Shown here piece by piece: positions 24,794 to 34,057 of a stretch of DNA of 64,000 bases. A program made the translations under genes and the position numbers. The notes under the pieces were generated by a model. The model was not told the DNA's origin. It saw only the letters and a program-made list of their open reading frames with translations, and made no database searches. Location of the stretch: NCBI RefSeq assembly GCF_947496985.1, contig NZ_CANMEZ010000009.1, positions 62,001 through 126,000 on the forward strand, read 5' to 3'. The stretch's first letter is position 1. Each line of letters starts with the position of its first letter. This stretch comes from an uncultured Kordia sp. GTDB lineage: Bacteria; Bacteroidota; Bacteroidia; Flavobacteriales; Flavobacteriaceae.

Positions 24794-27700
24794 TTATAAC
24801 TTTATAAATTTAAAAACGTTTTCTACACCTTTTAATTTTAAAAAATAAACACCAGATTGTAATTTCTCTATATTGATAGGCTGATTGTTTGTAATCTTAC
24901 CTTGAACAATATTACTTCCTTGAACAATATTACTTCCTTGAATATTATAAATTACATACTCTTTACTTTCTTTAAGCCCCGTAATAGCTACTAAATTATG
25001 TGAAGGATTAGGATAAAGACTCAGTTTTTCAATGATAGTATTGGTGTCAACTCCTAAAGTTGCATCAACATTCAAGAAAGCTAGGTTACTTTGCACACTG
25101 CATGATGATGAACTAAACACTTCTACAAAGTATCGACTACCATCGTCTGCCAATTGTACATTATTTAGCGTAAGTGTTGCGTTGGTTTCGCCTGCTAATG
25201 GTGTAAAAGGGCTGATAATAGATAAACCTCCACCACCAAAAACTATATCACCTGTAGCTACATAAATAGTTCCGTTGGATTCGTATACCCCTTGAGAGTC
25301 ATTACTAAGTAAACCATCAGTTGTGGTCTTATTGATAAAGGTGTTACCTGCATCTGTAGAGATCGATAAACCTCCTCCAGGTGTAGCTACATAAATAGTG
25401 CCGTTGGATTCGTATACATCAAAACAAATATTACTGCCTAATCCATCTGTTGTGGTCTTATTGGTAAAGGTATTACCTGTATCTGTAGAGATTGATAAAC
25501 CTCCAGTTGTACCAATATAAATAGTGCCGTTGGATTCGTATACCCCATAACAGGAATCAGTCCCTAATCCATCAGCTGTAGTTTTATTGGTAAAATTATT
25601 ACCTGCATCTGTAGAGATCGATAAACCTCCAGCTGTAGCCACATAAATAGTGCCGTTGGATTCGTATACGCCTCGACAGAAGTTATTCCCTAAACCGTCT
25701 GTTGTAGTTCTAGTGGTAAAAGAAGTTCCTCCATTTGTAGAAGTCGATAAACCTGCAACTGTAGCCACATAAATAGTGCCGTTGGATTCGTATATGCCAT
25801 TACAAACATTACTTCCTAATCCATCTGTTGTGGTTTTATTGGTAAACGTACTTCCTCCATCTGTAGAGATTGACAAGCCTCCACTTGTAGCCACATAAAT
25901 AGTGCCGTTGGATTCATATACACCATTACAAGTATTACTCCCTAAACCGTCTGTTGTAGTTCTATTGGTAAACGTACTTCCTCCATCTGTAGAGATCGAT
26001 AGACCTCCATTTGTAGCCACATAAATAATACCGTTGGACTCATAAACATCATTACAAACATTACTCCCTAATCCATCAACTGTGGTTTTATTAGTAATAA
26101 GCTCTCCTGGTTCGTACCACTGATACATAACATTGGTACCTGAAGCTACAACATTAAAACTAGCATCACTTCCTTCAATAACACTTACATTTTGAGGCGG
26201 AGTCATGATGGCTATATCGCAAGGATCAACTGTTAATGTAACTAGGTTACTTTGCACGTTACATGTTGATGTATTAAACACCTCTACAAAGTATTGACCA
26301 CCATCGTCTGCCAATTGTACATTATTTAGCGTAAGTGTTGCGTTGGTTTCGCCCGCTATTGGTACAAAAGAGCTGATAATAGATAAACCTCCATTTGTAG
26401 CCACATAAGTAGTAGCGTTGGATTCGTATACACCATTACAAATATTATTTCCTAATCCATCAGCTGTGGTTTTGTTGGTAAAAGTAGCTCCTCCATCTGT
26501 AGAGATCGATATACCTCCATCTGTAGCGACATAAATAGTACCGTTGGACTCGTATACATCTCGACAGAAATTATTTCCTAATCCATCAGCGATGGTTTTA
26601 TTAATAAAGGTATTTCCTGCATCAGTAGAGATGGATAAACCTCCACTTGTAGCCGCATAAATAGTGCCATTGGATTCGTATATTGCTAGGCAACCATTAT
26701 TCCCTAATCCATCAGCGATGGTTTTATTGGTAAAGGTATTTCCTGCATCAGTAGAGATTGACAAACCTCCACTTGTAGCCACATAAATAATACTATTGGA
26801 TTCGTATACATCTCGACAGAAATTATCTCCTAATCCATCTGTTGTGGTTTTAGTAGTAAACGTATTTCCTGCATTTGTAGAGATCGATAAACCTCCACCA
26901 CTTGTAGCCACATAAATAATACCGTTGGATTCGTATACCCCTGCACAGTTATTATTCCCTAATCCATCTGTTGTGGTTTTATTGGTAAAGGTATTTCCTG
27001 CATCTGTAGAGATCGATAAACCTCCAGATGTAGCTACATAAATAGTGCCGTTGGATTCGTATATATCTGAACAGATATTACTCCCTAATCCATTAGCTGT
27101 GGTTTTATTGGTAAATGTAGTTCCTCCATCAGTAGATATTGATAAACCTCCAAATGTACCTGCATAAATAGTGCCGTTGGATTCGTATACTCCTCTACAA
27201 ACATTATTCCCTAATCCATCAGTAGTAGTTTTATTAGTAATAAGCTCTCCTTCTCCGTACCACTGATACATACTATTGGTACCCGAAGCTACAACATTAA
27301 AACTAACATCACTGCCTTCAATAACACTTACATCTTGAGGTTGCGTATTGATGGCTATATCGCAATTAATTAATTGCACATCTGCAATTTGAAGAATTGA
27401 TGACGCGCTACAAGTTCCTGTAAAATTTAATCTATAATGTGTATATGAATTTGTATTTTGGAAAGAAAATGTTCTTGAAGAAAGACGTGTTGAAATACAT
27501 GGAATTACGCCTGCAGTAATGCTTGTAAAGTTGGTCCCGTCGTTAGAACCAAAAATTTGATAATTTGTCGGATCTCTTTCAGGCGCATCATTAGCAGTCA
27601 CAAATTCCATACTAGTGACTCTACTTGCAACACCTAACATATCGACTTGAAAACCGATACCATCATTGGCATTAAAATCTAAATATTTTGTATTTGAATT

Positions 27701-27850
27701 TTGGTCAATGACATTTTGCACCTGTTCTCCTCCAGGTGAATTTACACTCCCAAAGGTAGTGGCAGTATGTATAGAGCTATTAAAAATGCCTTGCGCATAA
27801 TTGGTAGTTGTTACTGTAATAAAAATGAATAAAAGTAATAGTTTTCGCAT
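24794..27850 (-). CDS. giant T9SS-exported protein: discoidin-like domain plus two 7-blade propellers set in Ig-like domains
   Basis: A 1018-residue protein. A signal peptide (about 1-19) is followed by an F5/8C (discoidin)-like domain (about 22-165). An Ig-like half (SVIEGSDVSFNVVASG ... YQWY), seven repeats of about 42 residues, and the other Ig-like half (AGETNATLTLNNVQLADDGG) come next. The whole unit is then repeated once, again with seven blades. The blade consensus is LGxNxCxxVYESNGTIYVAT followed by GGLSISTDGG. A T9SS sorting domain (LYPNPSHN to the end) closes the protein. Seven blades per unit matches the commonest beta-propeller closure. It is likely a surface-binding protein; ligand unknown. 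A perfect 18-bp duplication near the C-terminus encodes GSNIVQ twice. Confidence 0.88.
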   Translation of the reverse strand: MRKLLLLFIFITVTTTNYAQGIFNSSIHTATTFGSVNSPGGEQVQNVIDQNSNTKYLDFNANDGIGFQVDMLGVASRVTSMEFVTANDAPERDPTNYQIFGSNDGTNFTSITAGVIPCISTRLSSRTFSFQNTNSYTHYRLNFTGTCSASSILQIADVQLINCDIAINTQPQDVSVIEGSDVSFNVVASGTNSMYQWYGEGELITNKTTTDGLGNNVCRGVYESNGTIYAGTFGGLSISTDGGTTFTNKTTANGLGSNICSDIYESNGTIYVATSGGLSISTDAGNTFTNKTTTDGLGNNNCAGVYESNGIIYVATSGGGLSISTNAGNTFTTKTTTDGLGDNFCRDVYESNSIIYVATSGGLSISTDAGNTFTNKTIADGLGNNGCLAIYESNGTIYAATSGGLSISTDAGNTFINKTIADGLGNNFCRDVYESNGTIYVATDGGISISTDGGATFTNKTTADGLGNNICNGVYESNATTYVATNGGLSIISSFVPIAGETNATLTLNNVQLADDGGQYFVEVFNTSTCNVQSNLVTLTVDPCDIAIMTPPQNVSVIEGSDASFNVVASGTNVMYQWYEPGELITNKTTVDGLGSNVCNDVYESNGIIYVATNGGLSISTDGGSTFTNRTTTDGLGSNTCNGVYESNGTIYVATSGGLSISTDGGSTFTNKTTTDGLGSNVCNGIYESNGTIYVATVAGLSTSTNGGTSFTTRTTTDGLGNNFCRGVYESNGTIYVATAGGLSISTDAGNNFTNKTTADGLGTDSCYGVYESNGTIYIGTTGGLSISTDTGNTFTNKTTTDGLGSNICFDVYESNGTIYVATPGGGLSISTDAGNTFINKTTTDGLLSNDSQGVYESNGTIYVATGDIVFGGGGLSIISPFTPLAGETNATLTLNNVQLADDGSRYFVEVFSSSSCSVQSNLAFLNVDATLGVDTNTIIEKLSLYPNPSHNLVAITGLKESKEYVIYNIQGSNIVQGSNIVQGKITNNQPINIEKLQSGVYFLKLKGVENVFKFIKL
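25210..27214 (-). repeat. in-frame tandem repeats of about 126 bp, two arrays of seven
   Basis: Coding tandem repeats inside the preceding gene: one array at about 26380-27214 and one at about 25210-26070, separated by Ig-like sequence. Each unit begins with codons for LGxN and ends with those for TTxDG. High nucleotide identity between neighbouring units means that copy number could change by recombination and that short-read assembly may be unreliable here. Confidence 0.85.
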
Positions 27851-28450
27851 ATGTAGGATATTTTAAATAAATAGAATTGGGGTTACTAAATGTATAAATT
27901 CAAACAAAGATATATAACTTGATACTCCATAATTTTTAAATGTTCTGAATAGGCGTTATGGTGTTACGAAAGACTAATAAATTAATATTTAGAATTGTTG
28001 CATAGTAGGTATTGTATATCCTAAAGTAGATTTATGATGCACGATTTTAGGAATATCATTGCGAACATTATTGAGATCAAAATATATTTCTTGGAAAGCA
28101 TAAACGTCACTTCAAGTGATTCGCCCATGCGAATTGTATCGAGAAGTACTTGGAAACGATTAGTGTCACAGCACTTCTAGCTAGTTCTGCTGAACTTGTT
28201 GAAGTACATTTTTTTCATTTTGCTTTGCAACGAAAAAACACTCGAAGAGACGTTCGGTGTTGTGATAAAAAGAAAGTTTAAAAAAACAATTCGTGAATTC
28301 GTGGTGAGAAAATAAAGTCTTGCAATTATTCAAAAAAATGGATGAGCTACTGAATCGAGTTCAGCATGACGTGGAGCGTCAAAAAAAAGCTAGAAGCGAA
28401 AGCAACTAGCCAAAATTTATAATTTAAAATTCTGAATTTAACATTCAAAA
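27851..28450. other. long intergenic region with repeats
   Basis: A 600-base gap between the propeller gene and lipA. No gene seen. It holds a short palindrome TCACTTCAAGTGA (about 28109-28121), stretches resembling dispersed intergenic repeats (CGAATTGTATCGAGAAGTACTTGG at about 28130-28154) and the second copy of repeat F at 28350-28424, whose hairpin lies 27 nt from the lipA stop and may act as its terminator. Confidence 0.5.
28350..28424 (+). repeat. intergenic repeat F, copy 2
   Basis: CTGAATCGAGTTCAGCATGAC, then GGAGCGTC, poly-A and GCTAG...CTAGC hairpin (28389-28393, 28406-28410) and AAAATTTATAATT. It is about 75-80% alike by eye to 24641-24719 and in the same orientation. Confidence 0.7.
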
Positions 28451-29326
28451 TTACTCAATATGTTTATGTGCTTTGTATGACGAACGTACCAATGCACCAC
28501 TTTCTACATGACGGAATCCTAAGTCCAATCCGATTCGGCGGTATTTGTCAAACTGATCTGGTGTAATGAATTGCTGAACAGGTAAATGCTTTTTACTTGG
28601 TTGTAAGTATTGCCCAATCGTAACGACATCTACATTCGCTTCACTCAAATCGTGTAATGTTTGAATGACTTCTTCTTCTTTTTCACCCAAACCTAACATA
28701 ATCCCTGATTTGGTTCTGTTGATTCCTTGATCTTTTAAATATTTTAAAACACCTAAGCTACGATCGTATTTTGCTTGAATTCTTACTTCACGCGTTAAAC
28801 GACGTACGGTTTCCATATTATGCGAAACTACTTCTGGAGCTACTTCTACAATACGATCTAAATGACGTTCAACACCTTGAAAATCTGGTATTAATGTTTC
28901 TAAGGTAGTCGTAGGATTCATTCGGCGTACAGCCTTTACCGTTTCTGCCCAAATGATACTTCCCATATCTTTTAAATCATCACGATCAACCGAAGTCAAA
29001 ACTGCATGCTTAATTTTCATGATTTTAATAGAACGCGCTACTTTCTCAGGCTCGTCCCAAGCAACCGTCTCTGGTCGTCCAGTTTTTACACCACAAAATC
29101 CGCATGAGCGTGTACATACATTTCCTAAAATCATAAAGGTTGCTGTTCCTTCTCCCCAACATTCGCCCATATTCGGACAACTTCCAGACGTACAAATGGT
29201 ATTCAATTTATACTTATCAACCAATCCACGAAGTTCTGTATATTTCTTTCCTGTTGGAAGTTTTACACGAAGCCATTTCGGTTTTCCTTTAGGAGGCAAC
29301 ACACTTGCTTTTGTTTCTATACTCAT
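28451..29326 (-). CDS. lipA: lipoyl synthase
   Basis: A 291-residue radical SAM enzyme that inserts two sulfur atoms into octanoylated lipoyl domains of the 2-oxoacid dehydrogenases and the glycine cleavage system. The auxiliary cluster Cys45, Cys50 and Cys56 ([12 protein letters not shown]) and the radical SAM cluster Cys71, Cys75 and Cys78 (CTRSCGFC) are intact, as is the C-terminal RSSYKAHKH with its conserved Ser ligand. Length is normal. It stands alone on the minus strand; an upstream gap of 150 nt separates it from the transporter operon. Confidence 0.96.
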   Translation of the reverse strand: MSIETKASVLPPKGKPKWLRVKLPTGKKYTELRGLVDKYKLNTICTSGSCPNMGECWGEGTATFMILGNVCTRSCGFCGVKTGRPETVAWDEPEKVARSIKIMKIKHAVLTSVDRDDLKDMGSIIWAETVKAVRRMNPTTTLETLIPDFQGVERHLDRIVEVAPEVVSHNMETVRRLTREVRIQAKYDRSLGVLKYLKDQGINRTKSGIMLGLGEKEEEVIQTLHDLSEANVDVVTIGQYLQPSKKHLPVQQFITPDQFDKYRRIGLDLGFRHVESGALVRSSYKAHKHIE

Positions 29327-29492
29327 AGCTATTTTCTATTCTATTCGTTGAAAATATGAACAGCAAAGATACAAAGAATCTCTTAAAAAAATGCTTGTTC
29401 GTAGTTCGTCAATTTATTAATTTGTTTTTTGTCAATTTGAAGATTTTTCAATGGGAATTCCACATGGAAAAGATATTTTTAAGAGTCAAGAG

Positions 29493-30707
29493 CTAAAGAG
29501 TAAAAAGATACCAAACCGAAAATCCTGTTAAGAAAAACATACCCGCCCAACTTAGAATTCGTAAAACAGTATTGGGTTGCCATTCTTTAGGTGTGTGTGT
29601 ACTAGTAATAAGTATATAGTTTGATATTGCATAAAAAGGAGCTGTAATGAATGAAAGCGCTGTTGCTACATAAATTAATGTACTCATTTTTGCTAAAAAC
29701 TGTGTTAAGATTAGAACTGTTCCAATCACTAAAATAAGCATCCAAAAAATGTAACTATGTCTAATGTATTTTCCAAAGAGTAGCTGACTCGTTTTTGCCA
29801 TTGCTCTAGGTGAAGCATCCAATGTTGTTAGAGTTGTACTAAACATAGTTGTAAATGCTGCAATAGCAATAATAATGTAAGTACCACTTCCTAGATTCTG
29901 TGTATATAAATCAATGAGTTGTGAAGCAAAAACACCGCCTTTTGGCGAAAATACAGTGCCAGAATTAAACATTACATACGCGCCCAATCCCATAAAACAA
30001 ATTCCTAATACAATTGTAACGAAGTATCCTAGGTTAAAATCGAATAGTGCGTTTTTAGGTGTAAAACTCTGTGTTTCATTTTTCTTTTCAATTGCCCATA
30101 ACGAATGCCAAATAGAAATGTCCAGTGGCGCTGGCATCCAACCCATAAACACAATAAGCAAAGTAATTCCGCCAATTTCTGATGGGAAAATTTGTCCTGC
30201 GCTTAAGGTGTCATTTCCTTTAAATATTGCAAAACATATTGCAATTACAGTACTGATGGTAAGTGTAATGATAATTACCTTCATCAGTTTATCTAAAATA
30301 GTATAGCGTCCCATGGCTAGGATTCCTAAACAGATAGCTGTAATAATAGTACTCCAAATTTCCATAGATAAGGCAATTCCAAATAATTGCGAAGCCAATC
30401 CAGCTGTAACAATAGTAACAGCCGTTTGTATGGTAAACATTGTTGCAAATGATAAAATAAAATAGGCAACTAAGAGTCCTTTGCTAAGTTTTTTATAACC
30501 GTCCAGTAAACTTTCTCCAGTTGCGGCAGCATATCGAGGTCCAAATTGAAAGAATGGATATTTAAATAAATTCACTAATAACAAAGCCCATAACAAGCCA
30601 AAACCAAATTCGGCACCAACCTTTGTAGAATTTACCAAATGCGAAACACCAATAGCTGCACCTGCAAATAGTAATCCTGGACCTAGTTTTTTAAGAAATG
30701 AAGTCAT
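29493..30707 (-). CDS. Nramp-related transporter lacking the canonical metal-binding motifs
   Basis: A 404-residue integral membrane protein with about 11 hydrophobic helices and the Nramp-like opening KKLGPGLLFAGAAIGVSHLV. In true Nramp metal transporters TM1 carries DPGN and TM6 carries MPH. Here the TM1 site reads AAIGVSHL and the TM6 site reads WMPAPLDIS, so neither canonical ligand set is present. It may therefore carry a different substrate, as reported for Nramp-related magnesium transporters. The ATG is at 30707; the sigma factor stop overlaps it by 1 nt. The assignment to the superfamily is from pattern recognition. Confidence 0.8.
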   Translation of the reverse strand: MTSFLKKLGPGLLFAGAAIGVSHLVNSTKVGAEFGFGLLWALLLVNLFKYPFFQFGPRYAAATGESLLDGYKKLSKGLLVAYFILSFATMFTIQTAVTIVTAGLASQLFGIALSMEIWSTIITAICLGILAMGRYTILDKLMKVIIITLTISTVIAICFAIFKGNDTLSAGQIFPSEIGGITLLIVFMGWMPAPLDISIWHSLWAIEKKNETQSFTPKNALFDFNLGYFVTIVLGICFMGLGAYVMFNSGTVFSPKGGVFASQLIDLYTQNLGSGTYIIIAIAAFTTMFSTTLTTLDASPRAMAKTSQLLFGKYIRHSYIFWMLILVIGTVLILTQFLAKMSTLIYVATALSFITAPFYAISNYILITSTHTPKEWQPNTVLRILSWAGMFFLTGFSVWYLFTL

Positions 30708-31264
30708 TATTGTTTCTGAATTATTTCTGCAAGTAATTTTTTAGCACGTAACAGTTTCACTTTTACATTGTTCATCGGTTCATGTAATTGCTCCGAAATT
30801 TCTTTGTAACTCAACTCTTGAAAGTAGCGTAAATTGATCACTTCTTGGTAATGTGGTTTTAGCTTTTTGATATCACGTAAAAGTTTGGCTAAATTTTGCT
30901 CTGTAATAATTTTATCTTCAGGCGTTGGACCATCATCAATGATTCTATATACTTCTTCTTCTTGTTCTTGCGTGGTTTCGATTAAAGTTTTTTTCTTGCG
31001 TAAAAAGTCAATATGAACATTTTTGGAAATTGTAATCAACCATGTTTTAAACTTGTAGTTTTCATCATAGCTGTCAATTTTATCAAATGCTTTCGAGAAG
31101 GTTTGAATGGTAATATCTTCCGCATCATTTTCGTTTTGAACACGTTTTAATTGAAATCCATACACATCATTCCAAAATGAATTTAAGAGAAAATTGAAAG
31201 CCACTTGATTGCCTAGTTTAGCTTTTTGAATGTATGCTTTCAGAATCGTTTCGGCTATTTCCAA
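30707..31264 (-). CDS. ECF-type RNA polymerase sigma factor
   Basis: A 185-residue sigma-70 family protein: region 2 (about 20-90, FNLLNSFWNDVYGFQLK through FKTWLITISKNVHIDFLRKK) and region 4 HTH (about 130-180, YQEVINLRYFQELSYKEIS ... VKVKLLRAKKLL). It overlaps the upstream glycosyltransferase gene by 10 nt and the downstream transporter by 1 nt, so all three are one transcription unit. No anti-sigma factor is adjacent, unlike the other two sigma genes in the window; this may mean housekeeping-level use or control elsewhere. Confidence 0.92.
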   Translation of the reverse strand: MEIAETILKAYIQKAKLGNQVAFNFLLNSFWNDVYGFQLKRVQNENDAEDITIQTFSKAFDKIDSYDENYKFKTWLITISKNVHIDFLRKKKTLIETTQEQEEEVYRIIDDGPTPEDKIITEQNLAKLLRDIKKLKPHYQEVINLRYFQELSYKEISEQLHEPMNNVKVKLLRAKKLLAEIIQKQ

Positions 31265-32358
31265 TGCGTTGGTTTTGAGGTCAAATTAGTGATAAAGATA
31301 CCAAAATGTATGATAACTAAAAAGATTTCAAGAATTGGCAGTACATATAAAACGTCTTGTTCTTTTAGTTTGCTTGCCGCGAAACCTAACACAAAGTATT
31401 GAATTATGATTCTGAATACAAGTATGCAAAGTGCATATTGCCACATAGATGTGCATAGTAAAACAATAGCTAAAATCCAGAAGAATAGTTGTGAGGTATA
31501 GAATAGTCCTAATAAGAATTTATGAATAAACTTGTAATGCGAAGATGTACTTACATGTCTGCGTTTTTGACGAAACCACGCAAAGAATCCTGTTTTTGCT
31601 TCCGAAATAGTAAAGCTATCTTTTGAAAAACAAATAGCAGTATTTTTTTTAGTAGCTGCGTCTTTTATGAATAAATCATCATCGCCAGAACGTATTTTCA
31701 TATGGTTTACAAAACCATTTACACCATAAAACTCATCTCTATGATATGCTAAATTGCGTCCAACAGCAGTGTATGGAATACCTATTTTAGCATAACTAAA
31801 TGCTTGAATGGCTGCCATAACTGTTTCAAATCGGATTAAAATATTTAGTAGTGAGTATTTCTTTTTCGCGTAAGCGCCATACCCAATAATAATCTTTTTT
31901 GAACTTGAAAAATGCTGACTCATTTCTGTTATCCAATGTTTGGAAGCAGGTTTGCAATCGGCATCTGTAAACAATAAATAATTATGTGTTGCTGCTTTTA
32001 TTCCAAGCGTAAGTGCATACTTTTTATTACCCCAAAAGGCTTCATTGTTTTCTACATTGACAATTTTAATATTGCTATGTTCTTTTTGAAAACCTTCCAT
32101 TATGTCTAAGGTTTCATCAGAAGATGCGTCATTTATCAATACAATTTCAAAGTTTTTGTAGGATTGTTGAAGTAATTCTGGAATTAGGCTCTTCAAGTTT
32201 TCGGCTTCATTTTTAGCGCAAACAATCACGGAAATAGGAATGTCGTATTGTTTCGTATTATGTTTGATCTTCGCAAAAGCGAACACACCAAAAACTGAAA
32301 AATAAACGACTTGTATAGCAGTAATTGCTATAAAAATGTAAAAAAGTAGTGTAATCAT
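31255..32358 (-). CDS. membrane glycosyltransferase, family 2 type
   Basis: A 367-residue processive-type GT-A enzyme. An N-terminal TM helix (about 2-24) is followed by the nucleotide-sugar binding fold (ISVIVCAKNEAENLKSLI, VLINDASSDET) and the metal-binding DADC (in LLFTDADCKP). The segment FRQKRRH corresponds to the QxxRW-like acceptor region, and the C-terminus has TM helices. The substrate is probably an envelope lipid or polysaccharide sugar; the acceptor is not identifiable. It overlaps the sigma factor gene by 10 nt. Confidence 0.88.
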   Translation of the reverse strand: MITLLFYIFIAITAIQVVYFSVFGVFAFAKIKHNTKQYDIPISVIVCAKNEAENLKSLIPELLQQSYKNFEIVLINDASSDETLDIMEGFQKEHSNIKIVNVENNEAFWGNKKYALTLGIKAATHNYLLFTDADCKPASKHWITEMSQHFSSSKKIIIGYGAYAKKKYSLLNILIRFETVMAAIQAFSYAKIGIPYTAVGRNLAYHRDEFYGVNGFVNHMKIRSGDDDLFIKDAATKKNTAICFSKDSFTISEAKTGFFAWFRQKRRHVSTSSHYKFIHKFLLGLFYTSQLFFWILAIVLLCTSMWQYALCILVFRIIIQYFVLGFAASKLKEQDVLYVLPILEIFLVIIHFGIFITNLTSKPTHWK

Positions 32359-32373
32359 AAAAGGAGAGAAGTC

Positions 32374-32577
32374 CTACTGATGTTGAGGTTCAGCGCATGA
32401 ATCAAATTGATCTGGCGTTTTTCCACAAAAACCACATGCTTCTCCATTTTTGTTAAGCATAGGGTTTTGACTTGCGCAAGTTCCTGCAAATTCTCCATCT
32501 TTTTTTGCCCAAAGTTTAATTGCAATTCCGGCAACACCTAGTAATAATAAACCAATTGTTAATAATGCAAGTTTCAT
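32374..32577 (-). CDS. small membrane-anchored Cys-rich protein
   Basis: A 67-residue protein: one N-terminal hydrophobic helix (residues 4-24) then a short charged tail with four Cys (TCASQ, GEACGFCGK, SCAEP). The CGFC pair could bind metal or form a redox disulfide. I have the impression of similar small proteins near glycosyltransferases in Flavobacteriia but cannot name a family. It lies 15 nt upstream of the glycosyltransferase and is probably the first gene of the operon; the alternative frame 32355-32537 is a shadow. Confidence 0.72.
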   Translation of the reverse strand: MKLALLTIGLLLLGVAGIAIKLWAKKDGEFAGTCASQNPMLNKNGEACGFCGKTPDQFDSCAEPQHQ

Positions 32578-32775
32578 GTGTTAATATCTATTATTTTTTA
32601 TCGGTCACATGTTTCATCCTAAAATGGTTATCATCTTTAGATTAAAAGTCATCTTTGGGATGATTCATGTAATTTGATTTTTTTTCAGTACTCAATAATC
32701 TATTGCAAAGATACAGCTTTTTATGGAATAATTTTTGATATCTTGTAGTAGGTTTTCAAACAAAAATATAGCGCT

Positions 32776-33294
32776 ATGAAGTATTTAGGAATGATTTGCA
32801 TGTTGGTTTTAGTTGTAGGATGCTCGGCTCCAAAAGTTATATATGATTATGATTCAAAGTTAGATTTTTCCATATACAAATCGTACAATTATTATCCAGA
32901 GTTTGAATCTGGTTTGAGTGAACTCGATACAAAACGTCTTCTGAGACAAACCGATTCTATTTTACAATCGCGCGGATTTAAAAAAGTAGCGACACCTGAT
33001 TTTTATATAAATGTAATGGCGAGTGCTTTTGAAAGTGAGCAAAACAGTGCTGTTGGTGTTGGAGTTGGTGGCGGCGGACGTAGTGCTGGTGGTGGAATTT
33101 CTATAGGATTACCTGTTGGGTCAAAGTTGAATCAGCAATTGACTTTTGATTTTGTAGATGTTCGAAAAGATGCGTTATTTTGGCAAGCTATTGCCGAAGG
33201 CTATTATAAAGATGAAGCCACACCACAAGAACGCGAAGCGTATTTTAGAATGATTTTATTAAAGGTTTTGGAAGATTATCCTCCAAAAAAATAA
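32776..33294 (+). CDS. DUF4136-family lipoprotein
   Basis: A 172-residue lipoprotein with lipobox VVGC (Cys16). The mature part opens VIYDYDSKLDFSIYKSYNYYP, the characteristic beginning of DUF4136 proteins, contains a Gly-rich middle loop (GVGVGGGGRSAGGG) and ends LKVLEDYPPKK. Function of the family is unknown; members are outer-membrane-associated lipoproteins. It stands alone on the plus strand, between minus-strand operons. Confidence 0.88.
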   Translation: MKYLGMICMLVLVVGCSAPKVIYDYDSKLDFSIYKSYNYYPEFESGLSELDTKRLLRQTDSILQSRGFKKVATPDFYINVMASAFESEQNSAVGVGVGGGGRSAGGGISIGLPVGSKLNQQLTFDFVDVRKDALFWQAIAEGYYKDEATPQEREAYFRMILLKVLEDYPPKK

Positions 33295-33372
33295 CTTCGA
33301 CTCCGCTCGGACTGACAAATAATTTATTTTAAGTCACTTGAAAAGACGTTCGATTTTAAGATTCATAAAGTC

Positions 33373-34047
33373 TCACTTTTTTGTTTTCAATAGAGGAATA
33401 TCTATCAAGTTATTTTGAAGTACATATACAACCAAGCCAGCAACATTTCTACATTCTAGTTTTGAAAGTAAGTTATTGCGATGTCCGTCTACTGTACGGG
33501 CACTGATGAATAATTTTTCTGCAATTTCGGGTGCTGTATACTGTTCGCAAATTAATTGTAAAACTTCTTTTTCTCTTCTAGTTAACTCAATTGAAAACTG
33601 TGCTTTTGGCTTTTTTTTCGAAATAATATTTTCTCTAATAATTGCTAGAACTTGTGTGTTGTAATGGAACCCTTTTTCGTAAACAGCTTCAATGGTTTCT
33701 ACAACTTCTTCGGGTTGTGAATTTTTTGGTAAGTATGCAACTGCTGATAATTCAATCATATTGATAATAAACGCTCTACTAAAGTGTGTAGAAATTACAA
33801 TGATTTTTAGAGTTGGATATTTTTTCTGTATGAGTTTTGCTGCTTCAATTCCATTCATCTCAGGCATTTTCAAATCGAGCAATAAAATGTCAGGAACGGT
33901 TTTGCAATTGGCTAATTTCTTTAATAAATCAACTCCGTTTTCTGCTTCCAAGTCTACTTGAAGATTTTCGTAAGCGTTCAATAATAAGCTCATTCCTTTT
34001 CGGAATAGTGCTTCATCGTCTGCAATAGCAATAGAAATAATTTTCAT
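33373..34047 (-). CDS. NarL/LuxR-family response regulator, module 2
   Basis: A 224-residue regulator from the ATG at 34047 (MKIISIAIADDEA); an in-frame upstream start at 34086 would overlap the kinase gene and adds a non-receiver extension, so it is rejected. Receiver: ADDE, phosphoacceptor Asp58 (ILLLDLKMPE), Lys in YLPKN. LuxR HTH: LTRREKEVLQLICEQYTAPEI and FISARTVDGHRNNLL. It has the same length and layout as the module 1 regulator and is the partner of the kinase ending 11 nt upstream. Confidence 0.94.
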   Translation of the reverse strand: MKIISIAIADDEALFRKGMSLLLNAYENLQVDLEAENGVDLLKKLANCKTVPDILLLDLKMPEMNGIEAAKLIQKKYPTLKIIVISTHFSRAFIINMIELSAVAYLPKNSQPEEVVETIEAVYEKGFHYNTQVLAIIRENIISKKKPKAQFSIELTRREKEVLQLICEQYTAPEIAEKLFISARTVDGHRNNLLSKLECRNVAGLVVYVLQNNLIDIPLLKTKK

Positions 34048-34057
34048 AGTTGATGTA

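Noticed and set aside
25210-27214. Tandem repeats of about 126 bp that might be taken for a CRISPR or satellite array
   Set aside because: The units are in frame, encode related beta-propeller blades, have no distinct spacers and sit within one long open frame.
32355-32537. 60-residue minus-strand frame
   Set aside because: It overlaps the better 67-residue frame 32374-32577, which has a clear TM helix and Cys pattern.
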